A stretch of DNA of 64,000 nt from Schaedlerella glycyrrhizinilytica_A. Lineage in GTDB: Bacteria > Bacillota > Clostridia > Lachnospirales > Lachnospiraceae. Of the stretch, positions 9,246-18,393 are shown in pieces. The DNA is taken from assembly GCF_042852765.1 (NCBI RefSeq), contig NZ_AP031414.1, one strand, 5' to 3'. Below the pieces are notes generated by a model. The model was not told the origin of the DNA, searched no databases, and was given only the letters and a program-made list of their open reading frames with translations. The position numbers and the translations under genes are program-made. Numbering within the stretch: the first letter of the stretch is position 1; every line of letters starts with the position of its first letter.

Positions 9246-10913
9246 TTATTTCGGAAGACGGAATGAACTCTTCAGTGATACGATCCTGTTAAATACAAGC
9301 GCGTCCGGTGCGGAATCTTTTGCATCGATGCAGAAATATCCGGTTCTCACAAACTGGAAACTGTCGTATGCTTTCGCATCGGCAAAACTCGGCTCCACAT
9401 AACACTCTTTCAGCACCGTCAGAGAATTCGGGTTCAGATTCAGAGATCCGTCTTCTTTATTGTATACGCCCTTTTCTTCATCTACCAGATTCTCATAGAG
9501 ACGCACTTCCGCTTTCTGTGCGTACGGAGCTGCAACCCAGTGGATCGTTCCTTTTACTTTTCTTCCGGTAAATCCGCTTCCGCTCTTTGTCTCCGGATCA
9601 TACGTACAATGTACTTCCACTACATTTCCGTTCTCATCTTTTACAAAGCTCTCGCATTTTACAAAATATGCGGACATCAGACGCACTTCATTGCCCGGGA
9701 ACAGACGGAAATATTTCTTCGGCGGTTCCTCCATAAAGTCGTCTCTTTCAATATAAAGTTCTCTGCAGAACGGAACTTTCCGTGTGCCGAGCGCTTCATT
9801 TTCCAGGTTGTTCGGCACGTCAAGATATTCCATCTCTCCCTCCGGATAATTGTCGATCACCAGTTTGATCGGATTCAGCACCGCCATCATACGGGATTTC
9901 TTCATCTTCAGATCTTCCCTGATGCAGTATTCAAGCATCGCATAATCCACCGAACTCTGGGCTTTCGACACGCCGCACATGTCGATGAACATCTTGATCG
10001 ATTCCGGTGTGAACCCTCTTCTTCTGAGCGCCGCGATGGAAACAAGACGCGGATCGTCCCAGCCGTCCACGATCCCATCTTCCACAAGCTTCTTGATATA
10101 ACGCTTTCCGGTCACAACATTGGTCAGATACAATTTCGCAAACTCGATCTGTCTCGGCGGATTTGCAAACTCACATTCCCGCACGACCCAATCGTAGAGC
10201 GGTCTGTGATCCTCAAATTCCAATGTACAGATCGAATGGGTGATTCCCTCGATCGCATCTTCGATCGGATGTGCGAAATCATACATCGGATAGATACACC
10301 ATTTATCTCCGGTGTTGTGGTGTGTCATGCGGGCCACACGGTAGATCACCGGATCGCGCATATTGATGTTCGGAGAGTTCATATCGATCTTCGCACGGAG
10401 TACTTTTTCTCCGTCCTGATATTTGCCCTCGCGCATCTCCTCGAATAATTGCAGATTTTCTTCTACGCTCCGATTACGGTACGGGCTTTCTTTTCCGACT
10501 TCCGTCAATGTCCCGCGGTATGCCCGGATTTCCTCTGCCGTCAGATCACAGACATACGCCTTTCCTTTTTTGATCAGCTTCACCGCGCATTCGTACATCT
10601 GATCAAAATAATCGGATGCAAAATACAGATGATCTTTCCAGTCTGCCCCAAGCCACTGAATATCTTCCTTGATCGAATCTACAAACTCCATCTTTTCTTT
10701 TGTCGGGTTTGTATCGTCGAAACGCATATGGAATGTTCCGTTATATTTCTGCGCCAGCCCGTAATTCAAAAGAATGGACTTTGCATGTCCGATATGCAGA
10801 TATCCGTTCGGCTCCGGCGGGAATCTTGTGCAGACATGATCGTACACGCCCTCTGCAAGGTCTTTGTCTATTTCCTGTTCAATAAAATTCTTTGAAACGA
10901 TTTCGTTTTCCAT
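9246..10913 (-). CDS. glnS: Glutamine--tRNA ligase
   Basis: A 555-residue class I synthetase that charges tRNA-Gln directly; many Firmicutes lack it and use the GatCAB amidation route, so it is typical of Lachnospiraceae-like genomes. The HIGH motif is at about residues 40-43 in PNGYLHIGHAK, followed by MRFDDTNP and WDDPRLVSIAALRRRG. The second signature is unusual: the stretch aligning with MSKRKL of the E. coli enzyme reads VVTGKRYIKKL (about 266-276). The start at MENEIVSKNF follows GAGGAAACC. MocR lies directly downstream. Confidence 0.96.
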   Translation of the reverse strand: MENEIVSKNFIEQEIDKDLAEGVYDHVCTRFPPEPNGYLHIGHAKSILLNYGLAQKYNGTFHMRFDDTNPTKEKMEFVDSIKEDIQWLGADWKDHLYFASDYFDQMYECAVKLIKKGKAYVCDLTAEEIRAYRGTLTEVGKESPYRNRSVEENLQLFEEMREGKYQDGEKVLRAKIDMNSPNINMRDPVIYRVARMTHHNTGDKWCIYPMYDFAHPIEDAIEGITHSICTLEFEDHRPLYDWVVRECEFANPPRQIEFAKLYLTNVVTGKRYIKKLVEDGIVDGWDDPRLVSIAALRRRGFTPESIKMFIDMCGVSKAQSSVDYAMLEYCIREDLKMKKSRMMAVLNPIKLVIDNYPEGEMEYLDVPNNLENEALGTRKVPFCRELYIERDDFMEEPPKKYFRLFPGNEVRLMSAYFVKCESFVKDENGNVVEVHCTYDPETKSGSGFTGRKVKGTIHWVAAPYAQKAEVRLYENLVDEEKGVYNKEDGSLNLNPNSLTVLKECYVEPSFADAKAYDSFQFVRTGYFCIDAKDSAPDALVFNRIVSLKSSFRLPK

Positions 10914-11074
10914 GGTTTCCTCCTCAAATCGCAAGATTTCTGCCAATAATCTTATCATAAATTGTATACAACGGCAAGCACAATATGCTACAATGTCTTT
11001 GTCACTGCGCATGGCGAAAGTGTTTCTGTATGACACATGTGCGGAAAAGTTATTTAAAGGAGTTATATAAGATT

Positions 11075-12541
11075 ATGAAAAGAGAAAAATTTGGAAGCAG
11101 ACTCGGGTTCATCCTCGTATCTGCCGGCTGCGCCATCGGTCTTGGAAATGTGTGGAAATTCCCTTACATGACCGGCATGTACGGCGGCGCGGCGTTTATT
11201 CTGATCTACCTGTTGTTTCTGGCGATTTTAGGACTGCCGATCATCGTCTGTGAATTCAGTGTCGGACGTGCCAGCCAGAAAAGTATTGCCACCTCGTATA
11301 ATGCTCTGGAGCCGGTCGGTTCCAGATGGCACAATATCCGTTGGCTTGCCATCGCCGGAAATTATATTCTGGTCATGTTCTATTCCATGGTCGGCGGCTG
11401 GATGCTCTACTATTGCTTCCGTATGGCAAAGGGTGAATTTGTACAGGCGACCGCCGCACAGATCACCGAAAAATACAACGATATGCTTTTGAATCCGTGG
11501 ATCCTTGTATTCTGGACGGTACTGGTCATCCTGATCTCATTCGGCATCTGCAGCATCGGACTGCAAAAAGGTGTCGAAAAAGTCATGAAAGTTGTCATGC
11601 TCTGCCTCCTCGGGATCATGGTCGTGCTTGCCATCCGTTCCGTCACACTGAGCGGCTCCGCTGAAGGGCTTCGTTTCTATCTGATCCCGGACTTTGAGCG
11701 GATGGTCGATAACGGAATCGGTAACGTCATTTTCGGAGCTATGAGCCAGGCATTCTTCACCTTAAGTATCGGTATGGGCGGAATGGCGATCTTCGGAAGC
11801 TATCTGGACAGATCCCGTTCCCTTACCGGAGAATCTTTGAGCATCGTCCTTTTGGATACATTTGTCGCACTGATGGCCGGACTGATCGTCATCCCGGCAT
11901 GTTTCGCCTTTGGCGTAGAACCTGCTGCCGGTCCGGGACTTGTATTTATCACGCTGCCGAATATTTTCACACAGATGGCCGGCGGACGGATCTGGGGATC
12001 CTTATTCTTCCTATTCCTGTTCTTCGCCGCCCTCTCCACGATCGTCGGCGTATTTGAAAATATTGTTTCTTTCGGCATGGATCTGTTCCATTTCAGCCGA
12101 AAAAAATCGGTTGCGATCAACATTGTTTTGATCACGGTACTTAGTCTTCCGTGTATCCTCGGCTTCAGTGTGCTCTCGGATTTCCAGCCGCTTGGCGCCG
12201 GAACAAACATTATGGATCTGGAAGATTTCCTCGTATCCAACAATATTCTTCCGCTTGGATCGGTCGTATATCTGATGTTCTGTACACACAAAAACGGATG
12301 GGGATGGAATCACTTTATCAAAGAGGCGAATTCCGGAAACGGTTTGAAATTCCCACAGATCATCCGTGGTTATATGACATACGTTCTGCCGTGGATCGTC
12401 GTGATCATTTATCTGAAAGGCTACTATGATATGTTCAGCAAACAGAGCACTCCGGTATTTGTCACTTGGATGATCATCGGTTTCCTGTTCCTGACATTGG
12501 TCTTAAGCGTCACACGCAGGAAAAAAACAGGAAATAAGTAA
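11075..12541 (+). CDS. Sodium-dependent neurotransmitter-symporter family transporter
   Basis: A 488-residue multi-pass membrane protein of the NSS (SNF) family, bacterial relatives of LeuT that import amino acids or related amines with sodium. The diagnostic first helix is present as GCAIGLGNVWKFPYM near residues 15-30. Eleven or so hydrophobic helices follow, and the protein ends in a basic tail. AAAGGAG lies 12 bp before the ATG at 11075. It is divergent from glnS and ends at a strong shared terminator. The substrate cannot be read from the sequence. Confidence 0.93.
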   Translation: MKREKFGSRLGFILVSAGCAIGLGNVWKFPYMTGMYGGAAFILIYLLFLAILGLPIIVCEFSVGRASQKSIATSYNALEPVGSRWHNIRWLAIAGNYILVMFYSMVGGWMLYYCFRMAKGEFVQATAAQITEKYNDMLLNPWILVFWTVLVILISFGICSIGLQKGVEKVMKVVMLCLLGIMVVLAIRSVTLSGSAEGLRFYLIPDFERMVDNGIGNVIFGAMSQAFFTLSIGMGGMAIFGSYLDRSRSLTGESLSIVLLDTFVALMAGLIVIPACFAFGVEPAAGPGLVFITLPNIFTQMAGGRIWGSLFFLFLFFAALSTIVGVFENIVSFGMDLFHFSRKKSVAINIVLITVLSLPCILGFSVLSDFQPLGAGTNIMDLEDFLVSNNILPLGSVVYLMFCTHKNGWGWNHFIKEANSGNGLKFPQIIRGYMTYVLPWIVVIIYLKGYYDMFSKQSTPVFVTWMIIGFLFLTLVLSVTRRKKTGNK

Positions 12542-12567
12542 AACTGAATTTCACTTTCAAGCACATG

Positions 12568-12630
12568 ATAAAAATCCCTTTTCAAAAACCGGCAGAAAGA
12601 ACCTGCCGGTTTCCGAAAGGGATTTTTTAT
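12568..12630. terminator. Bidirectional terminator between transporter and Nudix genes
   Basis: A long hairpin: AAAAATCCCTTT pairs with AAAGGGATTTTT around an inner AACCGGCAG/CTGCCGGTT stem. It overlaps the stop codon of the Nudix gene. Confidence 0.85.
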
Positions 12631-13367
12631 AATCTTGATTTCAAAACAGAAAGCGCCTGCACGATGATCGCCGCATGATCCACTGCGATCACCCCCGCTT
12701 CTTTTACCGAAAAAGATTCTTCTCGCACCAGCGTTCCTCTTCGCCGGTATTCTACCAAAGCGCTCGTGTCCAGCCCACGTTCCGGGTTCGTCACATGGAG
12801 GGTAAACTCGGTAACAAATTCCCCGTCTCCCCGCTTTGTTCCATTCGCATCTCCGTCCGTTTGTCCGCCGCCTGTCTGCACAGATATTTCCTCCAATTCC
12901 AGATCGCACCACACAGCGTCCGCCGCATCATCGCCGGCGCGCACCTGCCGTTCCTCCCCCTGAAGCACTGCCATGTAGGCGGTTGTGATCACCCGCGTTC
13001 TCGGATCCCGATCATAATCTCCGTATGTACCGATCTGCTCCATCACAAGACCGTTTACACTGGTCTCCTCCAGAAGTTCCCGTCTCGCCGTATCGTCCAG
13101 ATTTTCCCGCATCTCGATAAATCCGCCCGGAAGCGCCCAGAAGCCGATACTCGGGTGATTGGAGCGCTTTACGAGCAGCACCCGCATTCCTTTCAGCTCT
13201 TTCGTCAGATGTTCCGGCGCCAAAAAGATCACCGCATCTGTCGTACAGCTCGGCGTCCGATATTTGTACGGATCGTAATGCTCCAAAAATTCTTCCAGAC
13301 TCTCTCCCGCTGCATTCTTCTCATTTGTCCCGTAAAACGGACGTAAATTTTCCAAAAATGATGGCAT
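12627..13367 (-). CDS. Nudix hydrolase
   Basis: A 246-residue protein with a complete Nudix box (GGFIEMRENLDDTARREL followed by LEETSVNG, about residues 85-110), which coordinates metal for cleaving nucleoside diphosphate-X substrates. The extra C-terminal region, with a Gly/Asp-rich insert near residue 170, resembles ADP-ribose or NADH pyrophosphatase-type members; the substrate is not certain. The start at MPSFLENL is chosen for AAAGGAG upstream. It stands alone, convergent with the transporter gene. Confidence 0.9.
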   Translation of the reverse strand: MPSFLENLRPFYGTNEKNAAGESLEEFLEHYDPYKYRTPSCTTDAVIFLAPEHLTKELKGMRVLLVKRSNHPSIGFWALPGGFIEMRENLDDTARRELLEETSVNGLVMEQIGTYGDYDRDPRTRVITTAYMAVLQGEERQVRAGDDAADAVWCDLELEEISVQTGGGQTDGDANGTKRGDGEFVTEFTLHVTNPERGLDTSALVEYRRRGTLVREESFSVKEAGVIAVDHAAIIVQALSVLKSRL

Positions 13368-13479
13368 GGTCGTTCTCCTTTCTTCTCCCATGCCATCATT
13401 ATACGCGTCTTTTATTTTACTGTAAATAAATCTGTCTTTGTTTTCTCTCTGCTGCTTTTCTGCCGCCTATCTTTTGTTT

Positions 13480-15015
13480 TTACTTGAGCGCATCTCCGAT
13501 CGCAACATATTCTGTATATGCATACTCGTCTCCGTTCCAGCCGGTATAGCCGCTGAATCCCTCATAGAACCAGAGCACCATGTCATCGATCCGGTCTTCA
13601 TCCACAACATAGATCAAAGTATAGTCTAATGTTTCCCCCGGAGCCATCGGTCGGTACAAGCCGGCTTTCATTCTCTGGGTCCCCTCTGTATTCCAGATCG
13701 CATCAAAATATTGTGCAAAATTTCCGTTCTGGTAACCGCCGTACTGAAGAGAATATCCCTCGTTAGCGCTATGATAATCCACATTTGGGATCCGGTATGT
13801 TCCGTCCTCCTGCCGTGTCAGCTCGGTCAACGTCGGCGCAAGTGATACGCCGCCGGACGCATTCCATTCACTCTGCGTATCGCCCGCATTTCTTGCCTGC
13901 ATCTTCACCACTACATACTTGGAATCTACCGTGCTCACCGTTTCTTCGCTTCCCGCATCCGAAGTATAACGTTCATGCGGTTTCAGACTTCCGTCTTCAT
14001 TCATCCATGCAGAAATCTCATCATAGTTCACAAAATTTTCAGCCGGATACTCCTCCGTGGAGATCTGGTCTTTTGCTTCCACCGACTGCACGGTATATCG
14101 GATATCGTCTTCATGGTCTTTGACCTGTTCATAGTATGGATTCTGCACTTCCTCTCCGACTCCATGCACAGCCTGTGACGGAATAGAGACATCGCTGCCT
14201 GTCGCCTGATCTTCCAGCCTTTCCTGTTCTTTTTTGATCACCTCGATCTCTTCATCCGTCGTATACGGAACGGTTTCATCCAACACCCGGATCTCCATCC
14301 CCTCCGCTACTTTGATCAGTTCTTCCGCCGGTAGATCGCTCTCGCTCCACACCCGTACGCCATAACCATATTCTTCGTTGAATAAATAAATATTTTTGAT
14401 CGTTTTTTCGGAATCCACATAGAAATTGTCATCTACAAACACATCGGTTTTCATTCCGCTGATCTCAAGCTGATCCAAATGACTGTCTTTTTTGTATTTC
14501 AGCAATTCCTCATCATTTCCGAGACGGGACATCTCGTCCAGTTGTGCCGCATTATAAGTAATCACCGTGATCGTACCGTCCGTTGCCTCATTATGCCACT
14601 TTCCTCCATAAGGACCCTCTTCCGAGTACACATATCCATCCGGAATATACGTCGGCTCCGCCGTGATCTGATGTGCTTCCTGCTCTTTGTTCACCTGAAT
14701 CTCATACTGCACCGTTTCATCTTTCTCCACCAGATTTGCCTGAAGAAATTTGTTTGCCGCCACAACAACAAAGGATGCTCCCAAACTCAACGTTGCTGCT
14801 GCCAGAACGACTTTCCAGCCCCGCACTCTTCCCTGTCGTTTCTTCCGGCTTGTTTTCTCCTGTCTGCTCTCCTGCATATTCTCCTGATCTTGCTGCTGTG
14901 CATTCTGCCGGATCTGCCGGTATGCGTCCTGCATCTTTTCATCCACCCGTTTCGGGATCTTCGCTTCTCCGCGTAAGATCTGTTCCATCTCTTCCTTTGA
15001 ATATTCCCGTTTCAT
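13480..15015 (-). CDS. Membrane-anchored anti-sigma-type protein
   Basis: A 511-residue protein five bases downstream of an ECF sigma gene. An N-terminal cytoplasmic segment of about 65 residues, rich in Glu, Gln and Lys, precedes one membrane helix (about 69-90, VVLAAATLSLGASF) and a large exported region of some 420 residues. The outer part begins with a DUF4367-like stretch (TYIPDGYVYSEEG). The arrangement matches anti-sigma factors that hold their sigma at the membrane until an envelope signal. GAGGAGGTAAG precedes the ATG. Confidence 0.82.
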   Translation of the reverse strand: MKREYSKEEMEQILRGEAKIPKRVDEKMQDAYRQIRQNAQQQDQENMQESRQEKTSRKKRQGRVRGWKVVLAAATLSLGASFVVVAANKFLQANLVEKDETVQYEIQVNKEQEAHQITAEPTYIPDGYVYSEEGPYGGKWHNEATDGTITVITYNAAQLDEMSRLGNDEELLKYKKDSHLDQLEISGMKTDVFVDDNFYVDSEKTIKNIYLFNEEYGYGVRVWSESDLPAEELIKVAEGMEIRVLDETVPYTTDEEIEVIKKEQERLEDQATGSDVSIPSQAVHGVGEEVQNPYYEQVKDHEDDIRYTVQSVEAKDQISTEEYPAENFVNYDEISAWMNEDGSLKPHERYTSDAGSEETVSTVDSKYVVVKMQARNAGDTQSEWNASGGVSLAPTLTELTRQEDGTYRIPNVDYHSANEGYSLQYGGYQNGNFAQYFDAIWNTEGTQRMKAGLYRPMAPGETLDYTLIYVVDEDRIDDMVLWFYEGFSGYTGWNGDEYAYTEYVAIGDALK

Positions 15016-15020
15016 CAATC

Positions 15021-15536
15021 TTACCTCCTCTCTGCCGCCGGCTCCAGCTGATACAAATGTGCAAACTGCCTGCGACCTCTCGCCAATCTTGTTTTTACAG
15101 TGCTCTCATCCATATCCAGAATCTGTGCAATCTCCCGGATCTTAAATCCCTCCCCATAATATAACATGAGGATCACCCGATATTTCTCATCCATTGTGTT
15201 CATCAACTCCTCAAATTCACATTGAAAAAGTTCTCTGCATGTGTCTCCCTGTTCCTGAAATATTTCCACCGGCGTTTCTTTTTTGCCTGTCCGGAGAATA
15301 TCGTTGCAGTTATTGATCAATATTCGGATCAGCCATGTCGAAAAATAACGGTCACTTTTCAACTGCCCCAACTTTTCATAACAGTCCAACACAGTTTCCT
15401 GCATTGCATCCGCAATGTCTTCTTCCCGATGCAGATAACTTCGGGCGACTTTATACATACTTTGCTTCTGACGTTCCATCAATTCTACAAAAGCATCGGT
15501 GTCTCCCTGCCTTGCTTTTTTTATCAGATAGTTCAA
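15021..15536 (-). CDS. ECF-type RNA polymerase sigma factor
   Basis: A 171-residue sigma-70 family protein with region 2 (DAFVELMERQKQSMYKVARSYL, partly shown as about residues 12-35) and region 4 (YRVILMLYYGEGFKIREIAQ and DESTVKTRLARGRR). The start is set at a TTG preceded by AAAGGAGG with six bases between; upstream in-frame codons would place this site inside the gene. It is paired with the anti-sigma-type gene. Its regulon is unknown; no obvious autoregulatory promoter motif was identified. Confidence 0.9.
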   Translation of the reverse strand: MNYLIKKARQGDTDAFVELMERQKQSMYKVARSYLHREEDIADAMQETVLDCYEKLGQLKSDRYFSTWLIRILINNCNDILRTGKKETPVEIFQEQGDTCRELFQCEFEELMNTMDEKYRVILMLYYGEGFKIREIAQILDMDESTVKTRLARGRRQFAHLYQLEPAAERR

Positions 15537-15699
15537 AGAAATACCTCCTTTCTCATCCGCGGGTTCTCTGGATTTTCTTTTCACTTATTAGACGCACAGG
15601 ATATGAAAAAAGTTTCATCCTGCTTTAAAAAATTTTATAGCGGCGGCAGAGGGCACGGGAAAATACACCTTGTCCACCGACGCTATTGTTTTCCAATGA

Positions 15700-15727
15700 A
15701 AAACGGGGGTTTTACCGCCCCCGTTTC
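15700..15727 (-). terminator. Terminator after small hypothetical gene
   Basis: AAACGGGGG and CCCCCGTTT arms around a short loop, followed by T residues on the minus strand. It ends the message of the gene at 15748-16068. Confidence 0.8.
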
Positions 15728-15747
15728 ATTCTCAAAATCTGTCTCCT

Positions 15748-16068
15748 CTACGGAAAATACGCTTCCACACGCCCCAGCAATTCCAAAAAATTCCGAAGCC
15801 GGATACTTTCAATGCTTCCTGCCTCCGTCACATCATCCCATTCATCATTTGCCGCCCACCAGTCGCGAAACAGAACGTTCATAAGCTGTATAAAATCTTG
15901 CTCCTGTTCTCCCGAAGTGATTACAAATATCTCAATATTGTTCCGCATATTATCCAGAAGAAAATAGGCTCTCGGCATCCTGCCGATCTTTTGATCTCCG
16001 ATGAACACCATCAGATCCGTCACCGCATCCCGCATCCGGATCAACTGTTCTTTTTGCCACTTTCTCAT
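15748..16068 (-). CDS. Hypothetical protein (106 residues)
   Basis: A soluble, mostly helical protein starting MRKWQKEQLIRMRDAV. No membrane segment or known motif is visible; it is rich in charged residues and has the tryptophan pair DWWAANDEW near the middle. The ATG at 16068 follows GAGGAG by five bases; a GTG six bases upstream is less likely. It has its own terminator. It may belong to a Clostridia-specific family, but I do not recognise it. Confidence 0.7.
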   Translation of the reverse strand: MRKWQKEQLIRMRDAVTDLMVFIGDQKIGRMPRAYFLLDNMRNNIEIFVITSGEQEQDFIQLMNVLFRDWWAANDEWDDVTEAGSIESIRLRNFLELLGRVEAYFP

Positions 16069-16294
16069 AACCACTCCTCCTCATCAGAGCCAGCAGTACC
16101 GCCCCACAATTACAGGCTAGGTCACGCACGGTATCTTTGCAAGCATTTAAAATGCAAAACGACAATTAGCAACAAAATGTAGCATCTTATTTGATTTTCC
16201 GCCGTCTTTATGCTACCCTTGTATACTGACAGTGCCGTATATCCATGTATACGGACCATATCATACATCGAAACAAATTAGGAGGAACATTCAA

Positions 16295-16741
16295 ATGAGA
16301 TTTGTAATCCAACGGGTTGCCCATGCCGAAGTGGCTGTAAATGAAGAGACGATCGGAAAAATCGAAAAAGGATATCTTGTCCTGATCGGAATTGCCGAGA
16401 CCGATACCCGGGAGATCGCGGATAAGCTGATCCGAAAAATGATCGGACTTCGGATTTTTGAAGATGAAAACGGAAAAACCAATCTTTCCTTATCCGATGT
16501 CGGCGGAAGCCTGCTTCTCGTCTCCCAGTTTACACTCTATGCAAACTGTAAGAAAGGAAACCGACCGAGTTTTATCGAAGCCGGATCACCGGAAAAAGCG
16601 GAGGAACTTTACGAATACATCATTACAAAATGTAAAGAAAGCGTGCCGACCGTAGAACAAGGTTCTTTCGGAGCGGATATGAAAGTCAGCCTGCTCAACG
16701 ACGGACCGTTTACGATCCTTTTGGATTCCGAGACATTATAA
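16295..16741 (+). CDS. dtd: D-aminoacyl-tRNA deacylase
   Basis: A 148-residue proofreading enzyme that hydrolyses D-amino acids (and glycine) wrongly attached to tRNA. Family marks are the N-terminal MRFVIQRV, SQFTLYANCKKGNRPSF near residue 78, and NDGPFTILLD near the C-terminus, which carries the Gly-cis-Pro pair. Length is standard. TTAGGAGG precedes the ATG at 16295. It is a single-gene unit with a terminator, next to tRNA-Thr on the other strand. Confidence 0.96.
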   Translation: MRFVIQRVAHAEVAVNEETIGKIEKGYLVLIGIAETDTREIADKLIRKMIGLRIFEDENGKTNLSLSDVGGSLLLVSQFTLYANCKKGNRPSFIEAGSPEKAEELYEYIITKCKESVPTVEQGSFGADMKVSLLNDGPFTILLDSETL

Positions 16742-16762
16742 AAGATCACATCTCCCGTACGC

Positions 16763-16805
16763 AAAAGCCCCCTTGAAAATCTTATATCTTCAAGAGGGCT
16801 TTTCA
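16763..16805. terminator. Terminator after dtd
   Basis: AAAAGCCCCCTTGAA and TTCAAGAGGGCTTTT form a near-perfect hairpin with flanking A and T runs; it could also end the tRNA-Thr transcript from the other side. Confidence 0.85.
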
Positions 16806-16816
16806 TTTTCTTCAAA

Positions 16817-16888
16817 AGCTGATGACGGGAATTGAACCCGTGACCCCTTCCTTACCAAGGAAGTGCTCTACCTCTGAGCCACATCAGC
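16817..16888 (-). tRNA. tRNA-Thr (anticodon GGU)
   Basis: A 72-nt cloverleaf on the minus strand. The acceptor stem GCTGATG pairs with CATCAGC, the anticodon stem CTTCC/GGAAG encloses loop TTGGTAA, and the T loop is GGTTCAATTCC. CCA is not encoded. GGU reads ACC and ACU, matching the ACC specifier proposed for the thrS T-box. Confidence 0.96.
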
Positions 16889-16963
16889 CTGGCATTCTGC
16901 CTGTTATTTAATTATGTACGACGTACACAACGATATGAGTATACAATAAAATCCGCCGGATTG

Positions 16964-17581
16964 TCAATCCTTTTTTGCAAAAACTTTCTCTGCTTTTGCT
17001 TTCACCCGCTGAAGCGCATTGTCGATCGTCTTCGGACTTTTTCCGAGAAGTTCCGCGATCGTCTTATAATCGGTCCCGAGAAGATGCAGATATAATACAT
17101 GATCTTCGAGAGGACTCAGCGACTCTTTCAACGTCTCGATAAATGCTTCTGTAAATTCTTTCCCAAAGTAAAGCACCTCCGGATTATTGTCGACATGCGG
17201 CTCGATCGTATCGATCAGCGGAACCTGCCGTTCCTCTCCGTCTTCCCCCTCCTCATACAGGGAAATATACGAATTCAACGGCATATGTTTTTTCCGGTGC
17301 GCCGACTCGATCGCCGTATACATCTGCCGGGAAACGCAGAGTTCCGCAAACGCCGCAAACCCTGCGCCCTGAGATGCGTCAAATGTACGGACCGCTTTCA
17401 TCAACCCGATCATCCCCTCCTGGATCAGGTCTTCATTTTCTCCTCCAAGCAAAAACATCGCCCGCGCTTTTTTCCGCACCATCGGCTTGTACTTTGCGAG
17501 AAGATAATCCATGATCTCCGTATTTCCATTATGCAGTTCCCGGATCAGATGCTCGTCTGCCATTGTTTCATATTTCATCAT
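16964..17581 (-). CDS. sigH: RNA polymerase sigma-H (sporulation/stationary phase)
   Basis: A 205-residue sigma-70 family factor with region 2 (LIQEGMIGLMKAVRTFD, about residues 52-68) and region 4 (DYKTIAELLGKSPKTIDNAL). In Bacillus and Clostridia SigH drives early sporulation genes. Its place immediately after rlmB, with the stop TAA abutting its ATG, is the conserved cysS-mrnC-rlmB-sigH order of Firmicutes. Length fits the family. Function here is inferred from homology and order. Confidence 0.93.
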   Translation of the reverse strand: MMKYETMADEHLIRELHNGNTEIMDYLLAKYKPMVRKKARAMFLLGGENEDLIQEGMIGLMKAVRTFDASQGAGFAAFAELCVSRQMYTAIESAHRKKHMPLNSYISLYEEGEDGEERQVPLIDTIEPHVDNNPEVLYFGKEFTEAFIETLKESLSPLEDHVLYLHLLGTDYKTIAELLGKSPKTIDNALQRVKAKAEKVFAKKD

Positions 17582-18388
17582 TTATGACATCCTCTGCCTT
17601 ACGATCTCATATGCCAGAACTCCAGCCGCAACCGATGCATTCAGCGAATCGATCTGCCCTTTCATCGGAATACTCGCAACAAAATCACATTTTTCTTTTA
17701 CAAGGCGTCCGACGCCCTCTCCCTCATTTCCGATCACAAGACCGATCGGTCCGGTCAGATTCAAGCGGTACATGGATTCTCCGCCCATATCCGCACAGAC
17801 AAACCAGAGTCCTTTTTCTTTCAGTTCCTCCATCGTCTTCGCCAGATTGGTCACTTTCGCCACCGGCGTATAATTGAGCGCCCCCGCCGAGGTTTTCGCC
17901 ACGGTCGCTGTCAAACCTACTGCCCGGCGTTTCGGTATAATCACACCGTGCGCTCCGGCGAGATTCGCCGTCCGGATGATCGCTCCCAGATTATGCGGAT
18001 CCTCAATATTATCCAACAGTACAAGAAACGGATCTTCCCCACGTTCTTTGGCCAATGCAAGCATATCTTCCACAGTCGCATAATCGTATGCAGCTGCATA
18101 GGCGATCACGCCCTGATGCCGTCCGGTCTGTGAAATCTGATTCAGCCGATCCTTTCCGACAAAATTCAAGATCGTATCATGTTTTTTCGCTTCTCTTACG
18201 ATCGTACGGACCGGTCCGTCCTGACAGCCGTCCAACACAAACACTTTATCGATCGGCTTTCCGGAACGAAACGCTTCCAAAACCGCGTTTCTTCCCTCGA
18301 TCACCAGCGTGTGCATCCGTTCATCCTGAACCGCACGCTCTTCATTTATTTCATTTTTCTGCACGTTCTTCCTGCTCCTTTTATTCAC
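17582..18388 (-). CDS. rlmB: 23S rRNA (guanosine-2'-O)-methyltransferase, TrmH/RlmB family
   Basis: A SPOUT-class methyltransferase using S-adenosylmethionine to methylate a 23S rRNA guanosine (G2251 in E. coli). An N-terminal L30e-like substrate domain (about residues 25-100) precedes the knotted catalytic domain, with DNIEDPHNLGAIIRTA, GNEGEGVG and SLNASVAAGVLAYE. The GTG at 18388 gives 268 residues; a GTG 24 bp downstream, ten bases after AAAGGAG, may be the true start. It lies between mrnC and sigH and is nearly contiguous with both. Confidence 0.94.
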   Translation of the reverse strand: MNKRSRKNVQKNEINEERAVQDERMHTLVIEGRNAVLEAFRSGKPIDKVFVLDGCQDGPVRTIVREAKKHDTILNFVGKDRLNQISQTGRHQGVIAYAAAYDYATVEDMLALAKERGEDPFLVLLDNIEDPHNLGAIIRTANLAGAHGVIIPKRRAVGLTATVAKTSAGALNYTPVAKVTNLAKTMEELKEKGLWFVCADMGGESMYRLNLTGPIGLVIGNEGEGVGRLVKEKCDFVASIPMKGQIDSLNASVAAGVLAYEIVRQRMS

Positions 18389-18393
18389 TCTTT

